A stretch of DNA of 34,144 nucleotides from Paludibacteraceae bacterium (GTDB taxonomy: Bacteria; Bacteroidota; Bacteroidia; Bacteroidales; Paludibacteraceae), in contig CAJOPG010000081.1 in assembly GCA_905236355.1 (NCBI GenBank), positions 1 to 34,144 on the forward strand, read 5' to 3'. This document shows, one piece after another, positions 16,722 to 25,992 of the stretch. How positions within the stretch are numbered: position 1 is the stretch's first letter; every line of letters starts with the position of its first letter. Below the pieces are notes generated by a model that did not search any database, was not told where the DNA came from, and saw only the letters and a list, made by a program, of their open reading frames with translations. A program made the position numbers and the translations under genes.

Positions 16722-17933
16722 CTATAGAACGGCATTCCGGGATTTTTTGCGGGTAAGTGTGATGGTGTCAAAGAGAGAGTCGGTGTCGGCCTGATAGGTA
16801 TAGACCGAAAGGGAGTCTTCCGCAATACGGACATACTCATAGAAACGAGTGAAGGCGGCATGTTTGTCTGCCTTTACAGAATGCTTTGGTTGATAGAATT
16901 TATCGGAAAAATTGGTGAGAATATAGACGGGTTTAGCGTTTCGACGCATATAGTTATGGTCGTGCCCGCAGAATACGACATCCGCTTTTTTCAGAGTGTG
17001 ATGTAATGCCATCCAAAGGGTAGGGTTAGAGCGCCCCTTACCTGCGGCATAGATAGGATGGTGCATTACAACGATGTTCCATGGTTGTGAGGATAGAGTG
17101 AGTACTTTATCTAACCATGTTTGCGTAATGGTGTAGTCAGAGAAAAGTTGAAGGGCATCAGTATCGATGACGATAAGTCGGTAAGATGGGAAATCAATAA
17201 AATAGGATGTTCCCATGAATCGTTGTGGCCCATTATCAGGGTTAACAAAGATATGTGTCCATCGATTATCAAGAGACTTGACAATACCTTTGAGATATTC
17301 GTGATTTCCTGTGGCAGCAACAAGCGGAATATATTCCTGATGGTTCTGCATTGAGCGGAACCAAAGTTGCCAATAGGTGTCTGTAGGGCGTTCGATGATG
17401 TCGCCGACAAAAGCGGCAAAATGTACAGACGGATGAGCATCAAAGGCCTGCTTAAAGAGCAAAGGGGACGATTGACCGAGTTTGTCCTGGACATCGCCAA
17501 AGAGCAGAAACTCTGCCCCTTCGTCAGCATGGAGAGTGAAATGGCGCCAATCAGAGTATGCTATGCCTGACTGACATTGATAGGGATATGTCCCCGACGG
17601 GAGAGGTGGTAAGGCTGCGCTATAGAAAGCCGCCTTTCCTGCCCTTGATTGAATCAGTTCGCCTTTGGCAGGAATGATGATGGTGTCGGAGTTGGCAACC
17701 AATCGGACTATTGAAGGTTGTAGAAGAGTGTCGCTTCTCCATGAAACAATGCGTTGTGCGACCGCATTCTCTCCATAGGACAAAACGATATTGTGTGGGC
17801 GTTGCGGAACGACATAGTCGGTTTCGGGGACATTACCAAACCAAACATTCCAGCGGATAGCACACAAGAGTGCGCTACCCACCAGAATGATAACAGCAAA
17901 TATTATGAGCAGAATTTTCCTGCGCATACGCAT
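16722..17933 (-). CDS. Metallophosphoesterase with N-terminal purple-acid-phosphatase-like domain
   Basis: N-terminal TM/signal, FLLFGDVQD, FVGDIIERP, ATGNHEYL, VVMHHPIYA, VFCGHDHNYMR metallophosphatase motifs. Confidence 0.85.
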   Translation of the reverse strand: MRMRRKILLIIFAVIILVGSALLCAIRWNVWFGNVPETDYVVPQRPHNIVLSYGENAVAQRIVSWRSDTLLQPSIVRLVANSDTIIIPAKGELIQSRAGKAAFYSAALPPLPSGTYPYQCQSGIAYSDWRHFTLHADEGAEFLLFGDVQDKLGQSSPLLFKQAFDAHPSVHFAAFVGDIIERPTDTYWQLWFRSMQNHQEYIPLVAATGNHEYLKGIVKSLDNRWTHIFVNPDNGPQRFMGTSYFIDFPSYRLIVIDTDALQLFSDYTITQTWLDKVLTLSSQPWNIVVMHHPIYAAGKGRSNPTLWMALHHTLKKADVVFCGHDHNYMRRNAKPVYILTNFSDKFYQPKHSVKADKHAAFTRFYEYVRIAEDSLSVYTYQADTDSLFDTITLTRKKSRNAVL

Positions 17934-17948
17934 TTAGGGACCCTATTA

Positions 17949-18356
17949 TTAGAAGGGGAGGTCGGTGCCATCTTCTTGAGAAGCCGCCGCTACATTGTCG
18001 AAGGTTTGAATATTACCTACTGCAGGTTGTGCGGTTTGCGTCTCGGTAGAGGACTGTGTTTGTACGGGAATTTGCACATTGACAACACCCTGTTGTATTT
18101 TCCATGCCCGTACACCGGTGTACCAACGGCCGTTGAATTCTCTGCTTTCAAGGTCGAAACTTACTGTTACCAATTGGTCCATAGCAATGGGATTGGCCTT
18201 GATTCTGTCCTCACCAAACAATTCAATACACACTTTGCGCGGATATTGCTCTTGTGTCTCAATAATAAAACTTTGAATAGCCCACGGATTGCCGGTGCGC
18301 TGGCTTGTACCCTGTTGCAATGGCAGAATTTGAACTACTTTACCTACTATTTCCAT
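17949..18356 (-). CDS. DUF3127 family (OB-fold/ssDNA-binding-like) protein
   Basis: MEIVGKVVQILPLQQGTSQRTGNPWAIQSFIIETQEQYPRKVCIELFGEDRI...LVTVSFDLESREFNGRWYTGVRAWKI. Confidence 0.8.
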   Translation of the reverse strand: MEIVGKVVQILPLQQGTSQRTGNPWAIQSFIIETQEQYPRKVCIELFGEDRIKANPIAMDQLVTVSFDLESREFNGRWYTGVRAWKIQQGVVNVQIPVQTQSSTETQTAQPAVGNIQTFDNVAAASQEDGTDLPF

Positions 18357-18396
18357 AACTTGCTTTTTATTTCAATGTTTATGATTTCTAATTTTT

Positions 18397-19644
18397 TTAA
18401 CCTTTGATAGCTGCTACTCCGGGAAGAACTTTACCTTCGATAGCCTCAAGGAGTGCGCCACCACCGGTTGAGATATATGAAACACGGTCTGCCATACCAA
18501 ACTTATTGATGCAAGCTACAGAGTCGCCCCCTCCGATAAGTGAATAGGCTCCATTATCGGTGGCTTTAGCAATGGCCTCTGCAATAGCGCGGCTTCCAGC
18601 CGTGAAATTGTCAAACTCAAAGACACCTGCGGGACCATTCCAAAGAATAGTTTTTGCTCCTTCGATAGCTTTAGCGAATGCTTTTTGTGTTTCAGGTCCG
18701 GCATCCATGCCTTCCCATCCCTCGGGAATATCATTGGCCGGTACTACTATCTGCTTGGCATCGTTGGCAAATTTGTCGCCTGCCACACAATCAGAACCGA
18801 GTACGAGATTAACACCTTTTTCTTTTGCCTGACGAATAATGTCGAGTGCGAGGTCAAGTTTGTCGTCTTCGCAAATAGAGTTACCTATTTTACCACCTTG
18901 TGCCTTGGCGAAGGTGTAGGTCATACCGCCACAAAGAATAAGATTGTCCACTTTATCCATAAGGTTTTCGATAATACCTATTTTAGTGGAGACTTTAGAT
19001 CCTCCCATAATAGCAGTAAAGGGACGGCGGATGTTGTGGAGAATATTGTCAACGGCCTCTACTTCTTTCTCCATCAGATATCCTAACATTTTATTATCTG
19101 CACTGAAATAGTCGGCGATAACAGCAGTGGAAGCATGCTTGCGGTGAGCCGTACCAAAAGCGTCGTTTACATAGCAGTCTGCATAACTTGCCAGTGTTTT
19201 TGCGAACTCTTTCTGGCTGGCCTTCATTGCCTTCTTAGCTTCTTCATAAGCGGGGTCTTCTTTCTCGATGCCAACGGGTTTTCCTTCTTCTTCGGGATAG
19301 AATCGCAGGTTTTCGAGGAGAAGGACTTCTCCCGGTTTGAGTGAATCGGCTTCAGCCTTGGCCTTGGCACAATCCGGAGCGAACTTAACGGGAACTCCCA
19401 ATGCTGCAGCTACAGCATCTTTGATTTGTGCGAGCGAGAACTTGGCTTGCACTTTGCCTTTCGGTTTACCCATGTGACTCATAATGATAAGAGCACCCCC
19501 ATCGACTAAAATCTTTTTGAGTGTGGGCAGGGCACCGCGAATACGTGTGTCGTCAGTGATTTTACCGTTTTCATCGAGTGGTACATTGAAATCCACGCGC
19601 ACAATTGCCTTTTTTCCGGCGAATTTGTAATTGTTGATTGTCAT
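18397..19644 (-). CDS. pgk: Phosphoglycerate kinase
   Basis: [94 protein letters not shown]. Confidence 0.97.
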   Translation of the reverse strand: MTINNYKFAGKKAIVRVDFNVPLDENGKITDDTRIRGALPTLKKILVDGGALIIMSHMGKPKGKVQAKFSLAQIKDAVAAALGVPVKFAPDCAKAKAEADSLKPGEVLLLENLRFYPEEEGKPVGIEKEDPAYEEAKKAMKASQKEFAKTLASYADCYVNDAFGTAHRKHASTAVIADYFSADNKMLGYLMEKEVEAVDNILHNIRRPFTAIMGGSKVSTKIGIIENLMDKVDNLILCGGMTYTFAKAQGGKIGNSICEDDKLDLALDIIRQAKEKGVNLVLGSDCVAGDKFANDAKQIVVPANDIPEGWEGMDAGPETQKAFAKAIEGAKTILWNGPAGVFEFDNFTAGSRAIAEAIAKATDNGAYSLIGGGDSVACINKFGMADRVSYISTGGGALLEAIEGKVLPGVAAIKG

Positions 19645-19690
19645 ATTGTTTGATATTTATTAGTTAGTAGTAACTTTTTAGGTTCAACCT

Positions 19691-19722
19691 GCAAAGGTAG
19701 GCAAATTTTTCTACACTTGCAA
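19691..19722 (-). promoter_or_regulatory. Candidate pgk promoter
   Basis: Minus strand TTG (19722-19720)-N20-TACCTTTGC (19699-19691); -33 lies in the 3' end of the upstream cca coding sequence. Confidence 0.7.
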
Positions 19723-21123
19723 CCCTTTTTGCTTGGCGAGGTGCATGAGATAGTCTTTTGCGGCATCATGTTCATTTGGTATGATTCCGTCAAGAATAGC
19801 ATCTTTGATGGCGGATTTCAGGTCTCCGACAAGTTGTGATGGTTCCAAATGCAGTAGTTGCATTATTTCTTCTCCTTTGACAGGTGGTTGGAAATTGCGG
19901 ATGCGGTCTTTCTCCTCAATGTCTCGCATTTTTTGTCGCACGAGTTGATAATTGCTGTGATAGCGTTGTACTTTTTCTTCGTTTTTAGAGGTGATGTCCG
20001 CCTCACAGAGTAACATAAGGTCTTCGATGTCATCTCCGGCTTCAAAGAGTAGCCGTCGGACAGCAGAGTCGGTGACAGAGTCCTCAATGAGGTTGATGGG
20101 TCGCATGTGCAGGTCTACCATCTTGACAATATAGTCCATTTTCTCATTGAGTGGCAGTTTCATCTTCTTGAAGATGCGTGGTACCATTTTGGCTCCGATA
20201 TAATTATGATTATGGAAGGTCCATCCGACAGGAGGTTCCCATTGTTTGGAGCGGGGCTTGCCTATATCATGGAGCAGTGCCGCCCATCGAAGCCATAGAT
20301 TGTCGGAGTGTAGAGAGAGGTTGTCAAGTACCTGAAGTGTGTGAAAAAACACATCTTTGTGTCCTTTACCGTCTTTTGTTTCTACACCTTTTAGTGCGGC
20401 GAGTTCGGGGAAGATGAGGGGCAATAATCCTGTTTTATCAAGCAGTTTCCAACCAACGGATGGTCGGCGGGAAAGCATTATCTTATTCAGTTCATCGGCG
20501 ATACGCTCTTTAGTGATAATATTGATACGTTCTTTGTTACGGCAGATAGCGTCAAATGTTTCAGAATGGAGATAGAACCCCAATTGCGAGGAGAACCGGA
20601 TGCCCCGCATCATACGCAAAGGGTCATCGGAGAATGTGATATCGGGGTCAAGGGGTGTGCGTATGGTACATTCTTCCAAGTCCTGCAATCCACCGAAGGG
20701 GTCGAGCAATTCTCCGTAGTGATTACTATTTATACAGATGGCAAGAGCATTGATGGTAAAGTCACGGCGGTTTTGGTCGTCTTGCAGAGTTCCTCCTTCC
20801 ACATGCGGATTGCGGCTATTGCTGGTATAACTTTCTCTGCGTGCTCCCACAAACTCCAGTTCGATATCGTCTTTTTTGACTTGTGCCGTGCCATAAGTTT
20901 TGAAAACAGCGAGGTGTGTGTGCTTTCCCAAGCGTTTTGCCACAGCTTCTGCCAGGGCCACCCCCGACCCGACGCACACAATGTCGATGTCTTTGGAAGG
21001 TCGGTGAAGCATGAGGTCTCTCACCCAACCACCAATAACATAACACTCCACTTGCATTCGGTCTGCTTCTTCGCCTACAAGATGCAGGATTGGAAGTTGT
21101 ATTTTTTCATTTGTTATAATCAT
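19711..21123 (-). CDS. cca: CCA tRNA nucleotidyltransferase / HD-domain protein
   Basis: CYVIGGWVRDLMLHRPSKDIDIV, RRDFTINALAI, DPLRMMRGIRFSSQLGF, HDIGKP HD motif. Confidence 0.93.
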   Translation of the reverse strand: MIITNEKIQLPILHLVGEEADRMQVECYVIGGWVRDLMLHRPSKDIDIVCVGSGVALAEAVAKRLGKHTHLAVFKTYGTAQVKKDDIELEFVGARRESYTSNSRNPHVEGGTLQDDQNRRDFTINALAICINSNHYGELLDPFGGLQDLEECTIRTPLDPDITFSDDPLRMMRGIRFSSQLGFYLHSETFDAICRNKERINIITKERIADELNKIMLSRRPSVGWKLLDKTGLLPLIFPELAALKGVETKDGKGHKDVFFHTLQVLDNLSLHSDNLWLRWAALLHDIGKPRSKQWEPPVGWTFHNHNYIGAKMVPRIFKKMKLPLNEKMDYIVKMVDLHMRPINLIEDSVTDSAVRRLLFEAGDDIEDLMLLCEADITSKNEEKVQRYHSNYQLVRQKMRDIEEKDRIRNFQPPVKGEEIMQLLHLEPSQLVGDLKSAIKDAILDGIIPNEHDAAKDYLMHLAKQKGLQV

Positions 21124-21130
21124 ACCGACG

Positions 21131-21163
21131 ACAAAGATACAATATTTTCAGGATTGGCACAAA
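21131..21163 (-). promoter_or_regulatory. Candidate cca promoter
   Basis: Minus strand TTTG (21163-21160)-N20-TATCTTTGT (21139-21131), 7 nt from the cca ATG. Confidence 0.7.
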
Positions 21164-21168
21164 TGTTG

Positions 21169-21177
21169 TAATTTTGC
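21169..21177 (+). promoter_or_regulatory. Candidate -7 element for the DUF4294 gene
   Basis: TAATTTTGC; no good TTG at the expected -33 spacing. Confidence 0.45.
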
Positions 21178-21230
21178 AGTTAGAGAAGATGTTGTAGTAA
21201 GAGAGCAAAGAAAAGGAGAACAACTTACAG

Positions 21231-21818
21231 ATGAATAGTAGGAGAATACATATTACATTACTGATTTGTATGCTAAGTGTGGCATCAATGGAGGCCTCGG
21301 TACAGCATACAGATTCTGTGGCGGTACGGATAAGCGGGGATGATACATTATATCTGGCCTATCTACATGATGTATATGTATTTCCTCCGATGCGTTTCAA
21401 GAGCAAGAAGCAGGAGCGGTTTTATTGGAAGACTGTGCGTGATGTGAAGAAGACGCTTCCCATAGCCAAGATACTGCATCAGGAAATGGTAAAAACAGAT
21501 GCGGTAATGAGCAAGATGAACAATAAGGAAAAAAAGCGTTTTTGGAAGCAATATGAAAAGATATTATATAGTCAATATGAGGACAAGTTCAGAAAGATGA
21601 CCGCTTCACAAGGGCAGATGTTGATGAAGTTGATAGACAGGGAGTCAGGTCAGACGAGTTATGATGTAATAAAGTATTACAAGGGAACATTTATCGCTAA
21701 CTTTTTTCAGATTTGGGCAAAAATGTTCGGAAACGATTTGAAGGCGGAATATGACGGAAAGGACAAGGATCAGATAACGGAGCGCATCATCTTGTTGGTG
21801 GAGGCGGGTCAGTTATAG
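21231..21818 (+). CDS. DUF4294 domain-containing secreted protein
   Basis: Signal peptide then DDTLYLAYLHDVYVFPPMRFKSKKQERFYWKTVRDVKKTLPIAKILHQEM, typical Bacteroidetes DUF4294. Confidence 0.75.
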   Translation: MNSRRIHITLLICMLSVASMEASVQHTDSVAVRISGDDTLYLAYLHDVYVFPPMRFKSKKQERFYWKTVRDVKKTLPIAKILHQEMVKTDAVMSKMNNKEKKRFWKQYEKILYSQYEDKFRKMTASQGQMLMKLIDRESGQTSYDVIKYYKGTFIANFFQIWAKMFGNDLKAEYDGKDKDQITERIILLVEAGQL

Positions 21819-22973
21819 ATTGGCAGTTGTATGTCCAACATTATCTTTCTTTGCCAGATTGTATATTGTTTTGGCCGCAGTGGAAGAAGCAGAGGAAAAG
21901 GAAAGGTTGCGGCTTATTTGTTCGTAATTTTCCAACATTTGTGAGCGATATGCCTGATTGGAAAGCAGGTGATGAAGTTCCGAGGTTAGATTGTCTGTTG
22001 TAAACTCATAGGCAAGGAGTTCACGAATAACGGCTTTCCCTGCAATAATATTCACCAGAGTAAAATAGGATATTTTGAAGAGCAGGGGCTTAAGCCATCT
22101 GACCATAAACTTACTTCCAAAATTGATGTGATATACTGCCACTTGCGGGCAACGGAGCAGGGCCGTTTCCAATGTGGCGGTGCCGCTGTTGACAACAGCA
22201 ACATCTGCGCATGAGAGGATATCATAGGTTTGTCCGGAAAGCAATCGTACATTAGGAAACCTTGTCATAGAAGCATAAGTTTTTTCTTCGATACCAGGTG
22301 CGGCAGCAATGAGTATTTCTGCTCCGTTGATACGCCTCGCTGCTTGCAACATACGAGGCAGACAATGCTTGATTTCTGACAGTCGCGACCCCGGCAACAA
22401 GGCTATTGTCGGAGAGTGTGGTGCAGTCTGTTGTTTTCTTTCTGTTTTTTTCTTTTCAATATATTGGTTGATTTGCTCTACAGTGGGGTTGCCCACATAA
22501 GTTACGGTATAGCCGTATTGTTTGTAGAAATCTGTTTCAAAGGGGAAAATGGTGAGTCGCTCATCGGTGTATTTGCAGAGAGCATGTATGCGCCAGGTCT
22601 TCCACGCCCACACCTTAGGGGGAATATAATACACTATCTTGGTGCGTGGCAGGTGTCGTTTGGAAAACTTCGCCATCCTCAAATTGAATGAGGGATAGTC
22701 GATGAGCACAAGAACGTCGGGTTGCTGCTTTAGTAGAGCCTGCTTTGCAATGCGGAAATTTCGGATGACCTTAGGAAGGTTGACAAGTACTGCCATGACT
22801 CCCATGAAGGCCATATTGCGATAATCTTGCAGCAATGTGCATCCCGCCTGTTTCATGCGGTCTCCCCCCATGCCGTAAACAGCGGCTTGAGGGTCGAGAA
22901 TTTTTAGTTTCTGAATGAGTGCGGCTGCGTGAGAGTCTCCTGAGGCCTCGCCGGCAATGAAGAAGTAGGTCAT
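21813..22973 (-). CDS. lpxB: Lipid-A-disaccharide synthase
   Basis: YFFIAGEASGDSHAAALI, YGMGGDRMKQAG, IDYPSFNLRMAKF, YIPPKVWAWKTWR, LLPGSRLSEI, VVNSGTATLETALLRCPQVAVY. Confidence 0.96.
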   Translation of the reverse strand: MTYFFIAGEASGDSHAAALIQKLKILDPQAAVYGMGGDRMKQAGCTLLQDYRNMAFMGVMAVLVNLPKVIRNFRIAKQALLKQQPDVLVLIDYPSFNLRMAKFSKRHLPRTKIVYYIPPKVWAWKTWRIHALCKYTDERLTIFPFETDFYKQYGYTVTYVGNPTVEQINQYIEKKKTERKQQTAPHSPTIALLPGSRLSEIKHCLPRMLQAARRINGAEILIAAAPGIEEKTYASMTRFPNVRLLSGQTYDILSCADVAVVNSGTATLETALLRCPQVAVYHINFGSKFMVRWLKPLLFKISYFTLVNIIAGKAVIRELLAYEFTTDNLTSELHHLLSNQAYRSQMLENYEQISRNLSFSSASSTAAKTIYNLAKKDNVGHTTANL

Positions 22974-22974
22974 A

Positions 22975-23016
22975 ATAGTGATGGGTGAATGCTGAAGGGT
23001 GAATAGTGAGTAGTGA
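22975..23016 (-). repeat. Six tandem degenerate heptamers in the lpxB 5' leader
   Basis: Minus strand reads TCACTAC TCACTAT TCACCCT TCAGCAT TCACCCA TCACTAT then T-ATG (lpxB start). Confidence 0.8.
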
Positions 23017-23032
23017 GAGGGGGAAGGTACAA

Positions 23033-23311
23033 TTAAAAGGAGAGAGCGATGCCGAGCAAGATATACGGGAAAGAGCCGATCAAAATACCTTTAGCGAGTT
23101 TCCATGCATCCAGTTCATAAAAGAGAAAGAGGAGGGCGGAGTCGGGAAAGACACCAATAATCATCAACTTTGTGGCGATGGGTCCCCTCCAAAGTCCGAG
23201 TGAAGTTATAGCCGTCAAGAGGTTCATCTGCTTCAGATAGATGTAACAGAAGATGGCCGGCAATATGACTCCGATGAGTATGCCTATCCAATATTTGTCG
23301 AATCGCGCCAT
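23033..23311 (-). CDS. Small integral membrane protein of unknown function
   Basis: 92 aa with several hydrophobic segments; overlaps surE 3' end by 28 nt and lies between surE and lpxB in the same direction. Confidence 0.65.
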   Translation of the reverse strand: MARFDKYWIGILIGVILPAIFCYIYLKQMNLLTAITSLGLWRGPIATKLMIIGVFPDSALLFLFYELDAWKLAKGILIGSFPYILLGIALSF

Positions 23312-24018
23312 GTATAGTCGGTCATATCAATGGTAGAGGGTGTGAGGGCGATATATCCGTGGTTGAGTGCCCATTCGTCGGTATCGGTAGCCTCAGGTTC
23401 ACTATTATGAAATTCGCCGGTAAGCAGATAGAATTGTCCTCCTTGCGGGTCGGTGTAGGGGAGATATTCCTTATGCCAGAATCCCTTACATTGCCGTGTT
23501 ATCTTCACTCCCTTAAGAGGTCCGATGGGAGCGTTGATGTTGTAACAGACCCCATGTGGATCGTGTCGTGTCAGGAGTTTTTGCGTGAGCGACAGGATAT
23601 ATGGTTCAAAATAGGAGAAATCGGCATCGTGACGGTGGTCGCATAATGAGAATCCGATAGCAGGTATCCCGTTTTCTGCAGCGCAAAAAACGGCTCCCAT
23701 TGTACCGGAATAGATTACATTGACAGCGGCATTGCTACCGTGGTTTATTCCGCTGACTACGAGATCGGGTTTGCTGTTTGCAAAGATTGTATTCAAAGAC
23801 AGCTTGATGCAATCCACCGGTGTACCATTGCAGGTATAGATATGCGGTTCTATCTGTTTAAGGCGCAAAGGTATATTGACAGAGATTGCACTGCTTTGTC
23901 CGCTGCGTGGTCCGTCGGGTGCAACCACTGTAACATCTCCTATCAGCCTCATGAGTTGCACCAAGGTGACAATCCCCTTGGCACCCCAACCATCGTCATT
24001 AGTAATTAGTATTCGCAT
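23284..24018 (-). CDS. surE: 5'/3'-nucleotidase SurE
   Basis: MRILITNDDGWGAKGI, VVAPDGPRSGQSSAIS, NGTPVDCIKLSL, DLVVSGINHGSNAAVNVIYSGTMGAV. ATG at 24018; the ORF track start is upstream inside the neighbouring gene. Confidence 0.96.
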   Translation of the reverse strand: MRILITNDDGWGAKGIVTLVQLMRLIGDVTVVAPDGPRSGQSSAISVNIPLRLKQIEPHIYTCNGTPVDCIKLSLNTIFANSKPDLVVSGINHGSNAAVNVIYSGTMGAVFCAAENGIPAIGFSLCDHRHDADFSYFEPYILSLTQKLLTRHDPHGVCYNINAPIGPLKGVKITRQCKGFWHKEYLPYTDPQGGQFYLLTGEFHNSEPEATDTDEWALNHGYIALTPSTIDMTDYTWRDSTNIG

Positions 24019-24025
24019 AGTTCCG

Positions 24026-25411
24026 CTATAAATTAGCAATTTGACGGGCGTCTGAAATGAGTTGAAGGGCGAGCGCTTGTGCCTCTTTCTCGGTAGCAGC
24101 CTCACTATAGATGCGGATAATGGGCTCGGTGTTTGATTTGCGAAGATGTACCCAACCTTGCGAAAAATCAATCTTTACTCCGTCGATGTCGTTTACACGC
24201 TCGTTTTTATATTTTTCTTTGAGGGCTTTGAGTAGTGCCTCTACATCGGTTTCTGGTGTGAGGTCGAGACGATTTTTGGAAATGAAATAAAGGGGATACT
24301 CTTGTTTGAGTTGGCTTACAGTACAGTGTTTGTGAGCGAGATGCGAGAGGAATAGAGCGATGCCGACGAGCGCATCTCTGCCATAATGCGAAGCAGGATA
24401 GATGACTCCTCCATTGCCTTCTCCGCCTATGATAGCGTTAGTGTTTTTCATTTGGGTCACCACGTTGACTTCACCTACGGCAGCCGCATTGTAGTTTCCT
24501 CCATGTCGGCGGGTAACATCAGCCAATGCGCGTGTGGAAGAGAGGTTGCTGACAGTGTTGCCGGGTGTATGAGACAACACATAGTCAGCCACGCTAACAA
24601 GCGTATATTCTTCACCAAACATATCTCCGTTTTCGCAAATAATGGCAAGTCGGTCCACATCGGGGTCCACTACAAATCCGACATCCGCTTTGCCTTGTCG
24701 AAGCAGGTCGCTTATCTCTGTCAGATGCTGCGGTAGAGGCTCGGGGTTATGTGGAAAATGTCCGTTGGGAATGCAGTTGAGGCAGATAACATTATTCACT
24801 CCTAATGCTTTGAGCAGTGCCGGAATAGCTATTCCTCCGACAGAATTGACACAGTCGATTGCCACAGTGAATTCTGCATTACGGATGGCAGTTGTGTCAA
24901 CCAATTGAAGCTGAAGCACATTGTTGATATGCTGAGGCAGATAGTCGGTGTATGTAAGAGTGCCGATATTATCCACTTCAGCAAAACTGAAGTCTTCCGT
25001 ATCTGCGATATGGAGCACTTCCTTACCTTCTGCATCATTGAGGAATTCTCCTTTTTCATTAAGCAGTTTCAGTGCGTTCCATTGTTTGGGATTATGGCTT
25101 GCGGTGAGAATAATGCCCCCTGCAGCCTGATTACCCACTACGGCAAGTTCGGTGGTGGGTGTAGTGGCAAGACCGATGTTAACCACATCGTAGCCCATGC
25201 CGAGCAGTGTGCCGCCAACAAGCAGGTCCACCATTTGGCCTGATATGCGGGCATCCCGTCCGACGACGATGCAGTTGTTGTTCGGAAGATTGTGCCTCCG
25301 TTGGGTAGCATAAGCAGCAGTGAAGCGAACAATATCAACAGGATTAAGGCCCTCACCTATGCGTCCACCTATGGTGCCGCGGATACCTGAGATAGATTTA
25401 ACTAAAGACAT
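24026..25411 (-). CDS. Phosphohexomutase (phosphoglucosamine/phosphomannomutase GlmM/ManB family)
   Basis: SGIRGTIGG, GRDARISGQM, ILTASHNPKQWNALKLLN, DPDVDRLA, GGEGNGGVIYP, RKSNTEPIIRIYSEA. Confidence 0.92.
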   Translation of the reverse strand: MSLVKSISGIRGTIGGRIGEGLNPVDIVRFTAAYATQRRHNLPNNNCIVVGRDARISGQMVDLLVGGTLLGMGYDVVNIGLATTPTTELAVVGNQAAGGIILTASHNPKQWNALKLLNEKGEFLNDAEGKEVLHIADTEDFSFAEVDNIGTLTYTDYLPQHINNVLQLQLVDTTAIRNAEFTVAIDCVNSVGGIAIPALLKALGVNNVICLNCIPNGHFPHNPEPLPQHLTEISDLLRQGKADVGFVVDPDVDRLAIICENGDMFGEEYTLVSVADYVLSHTPGNTVSNLSSTRALADVTRRHGGNYNAAAVGEVNVVTQMKNTNAIIGGEGNGGVIYPASHYGRDALVGIALFLSHLAHKHCTVSQLKQEYPLYFISKNRLDLTPETDVEALLKALKEKYKNERVNDIDGVKIDFSQGWVHLRKSNTEPIIRIYSEAATEKEAQALALQLISDARQIANL

Positions 25412-25422
25412 AATATATTGAA

Positions 25423-25974
25423 TTAGTATTTTGCAATTTGTATTTTGAGGTCATATCCGTAAGGAATAACCGCATTTTGTTCCTCTTCAAATCCGAGTTT
25501 GCTGGGGCAAATGATTTTTGCTTGTGAGCCTGTATATTTCATGTGACCTACAGCATATTGCCATCCGGAGCAAGCTGAGGAGGACGATTGCCCGTAGGTG
25601 AAAGAAACGGGGTCAGACGCATCGTTGGTTGTCCAATAGCGGATAGTGTCCGCCACGGCATCCAAAGTGTAGCGCAGATAACGCAGGTTCACCCTGTCGC
25701 CGTACGCAATACTATCGGTTGTGTTGTCGCCGGCACTTACAAGGTGAAAGTACAGATAGTCGGCAATTTCAAGATAGTCGTTTTCTCCCCATGCATCGGC
25801 AGCCGGTTCTTCGTAGATAATGTTGATGTTGTTGCGCTTGATGTAATCCTTTATCAATGCCTTCTCACTCTTTAGATCGTTAGCATACGAATTGGTGTTG
25901 CAACCGGTTAGACCGAGTATTATAAGGTTAGCGCTTATAAAAAGAATAATAAAAATGTATTTCTTCATATTCAT
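25423..25974 (-). CDS. DUF4827-like lipoprotein (possible FKBP-like fold)
   Basis: Lipobox LILGLTGC; C-terminal AVIPYGYDLKIQIAKY resembles the FKBP C-terminal strand. Confidence 0.6.
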   Translation of the reverse strand: MNMKKYIFIILFISANLIILGLTGCNTNSYANDLKSEKALIKDYIKRNNINIIYEEPAADAWGENDYLEIADYLYFHLVSAGDNTTDSIAYGDRVNLRYLRYTLDAVADTIRYWTTNDASDPVSFTYGQSSSSACSGWQYAVGHMKYTGSQAKIICPSKLGFEEEQNAVIPYGYDLKIQIAKY

Positions 25975-25992
25975 TGTGTGTTATGTCTTGTT

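Noticed and set aside
17934-17948. TAGGGACCCTA palindrome between metallophosphoesterase and DUF3127
   Set aside because: 5-bp arms only in a 15-bp gap between cotranscribed genes; not significant alone.
17754-18407. 217-aa plus-strand ORF opposite DUF3127/metallophosphoesterase
   Set aside because: Shadow ORF: protein has no family features, and the minus-strand DUF3127 and phosphoesterase ORFs are clearly coding.
20566-21171. 201-aa plus-strand ORF opposite cca
   Set aside because: Antisense to a well-conserved CCA/HD enzyme; low-complexity, cysteine/histidine-rich translation typical of shadow frames.
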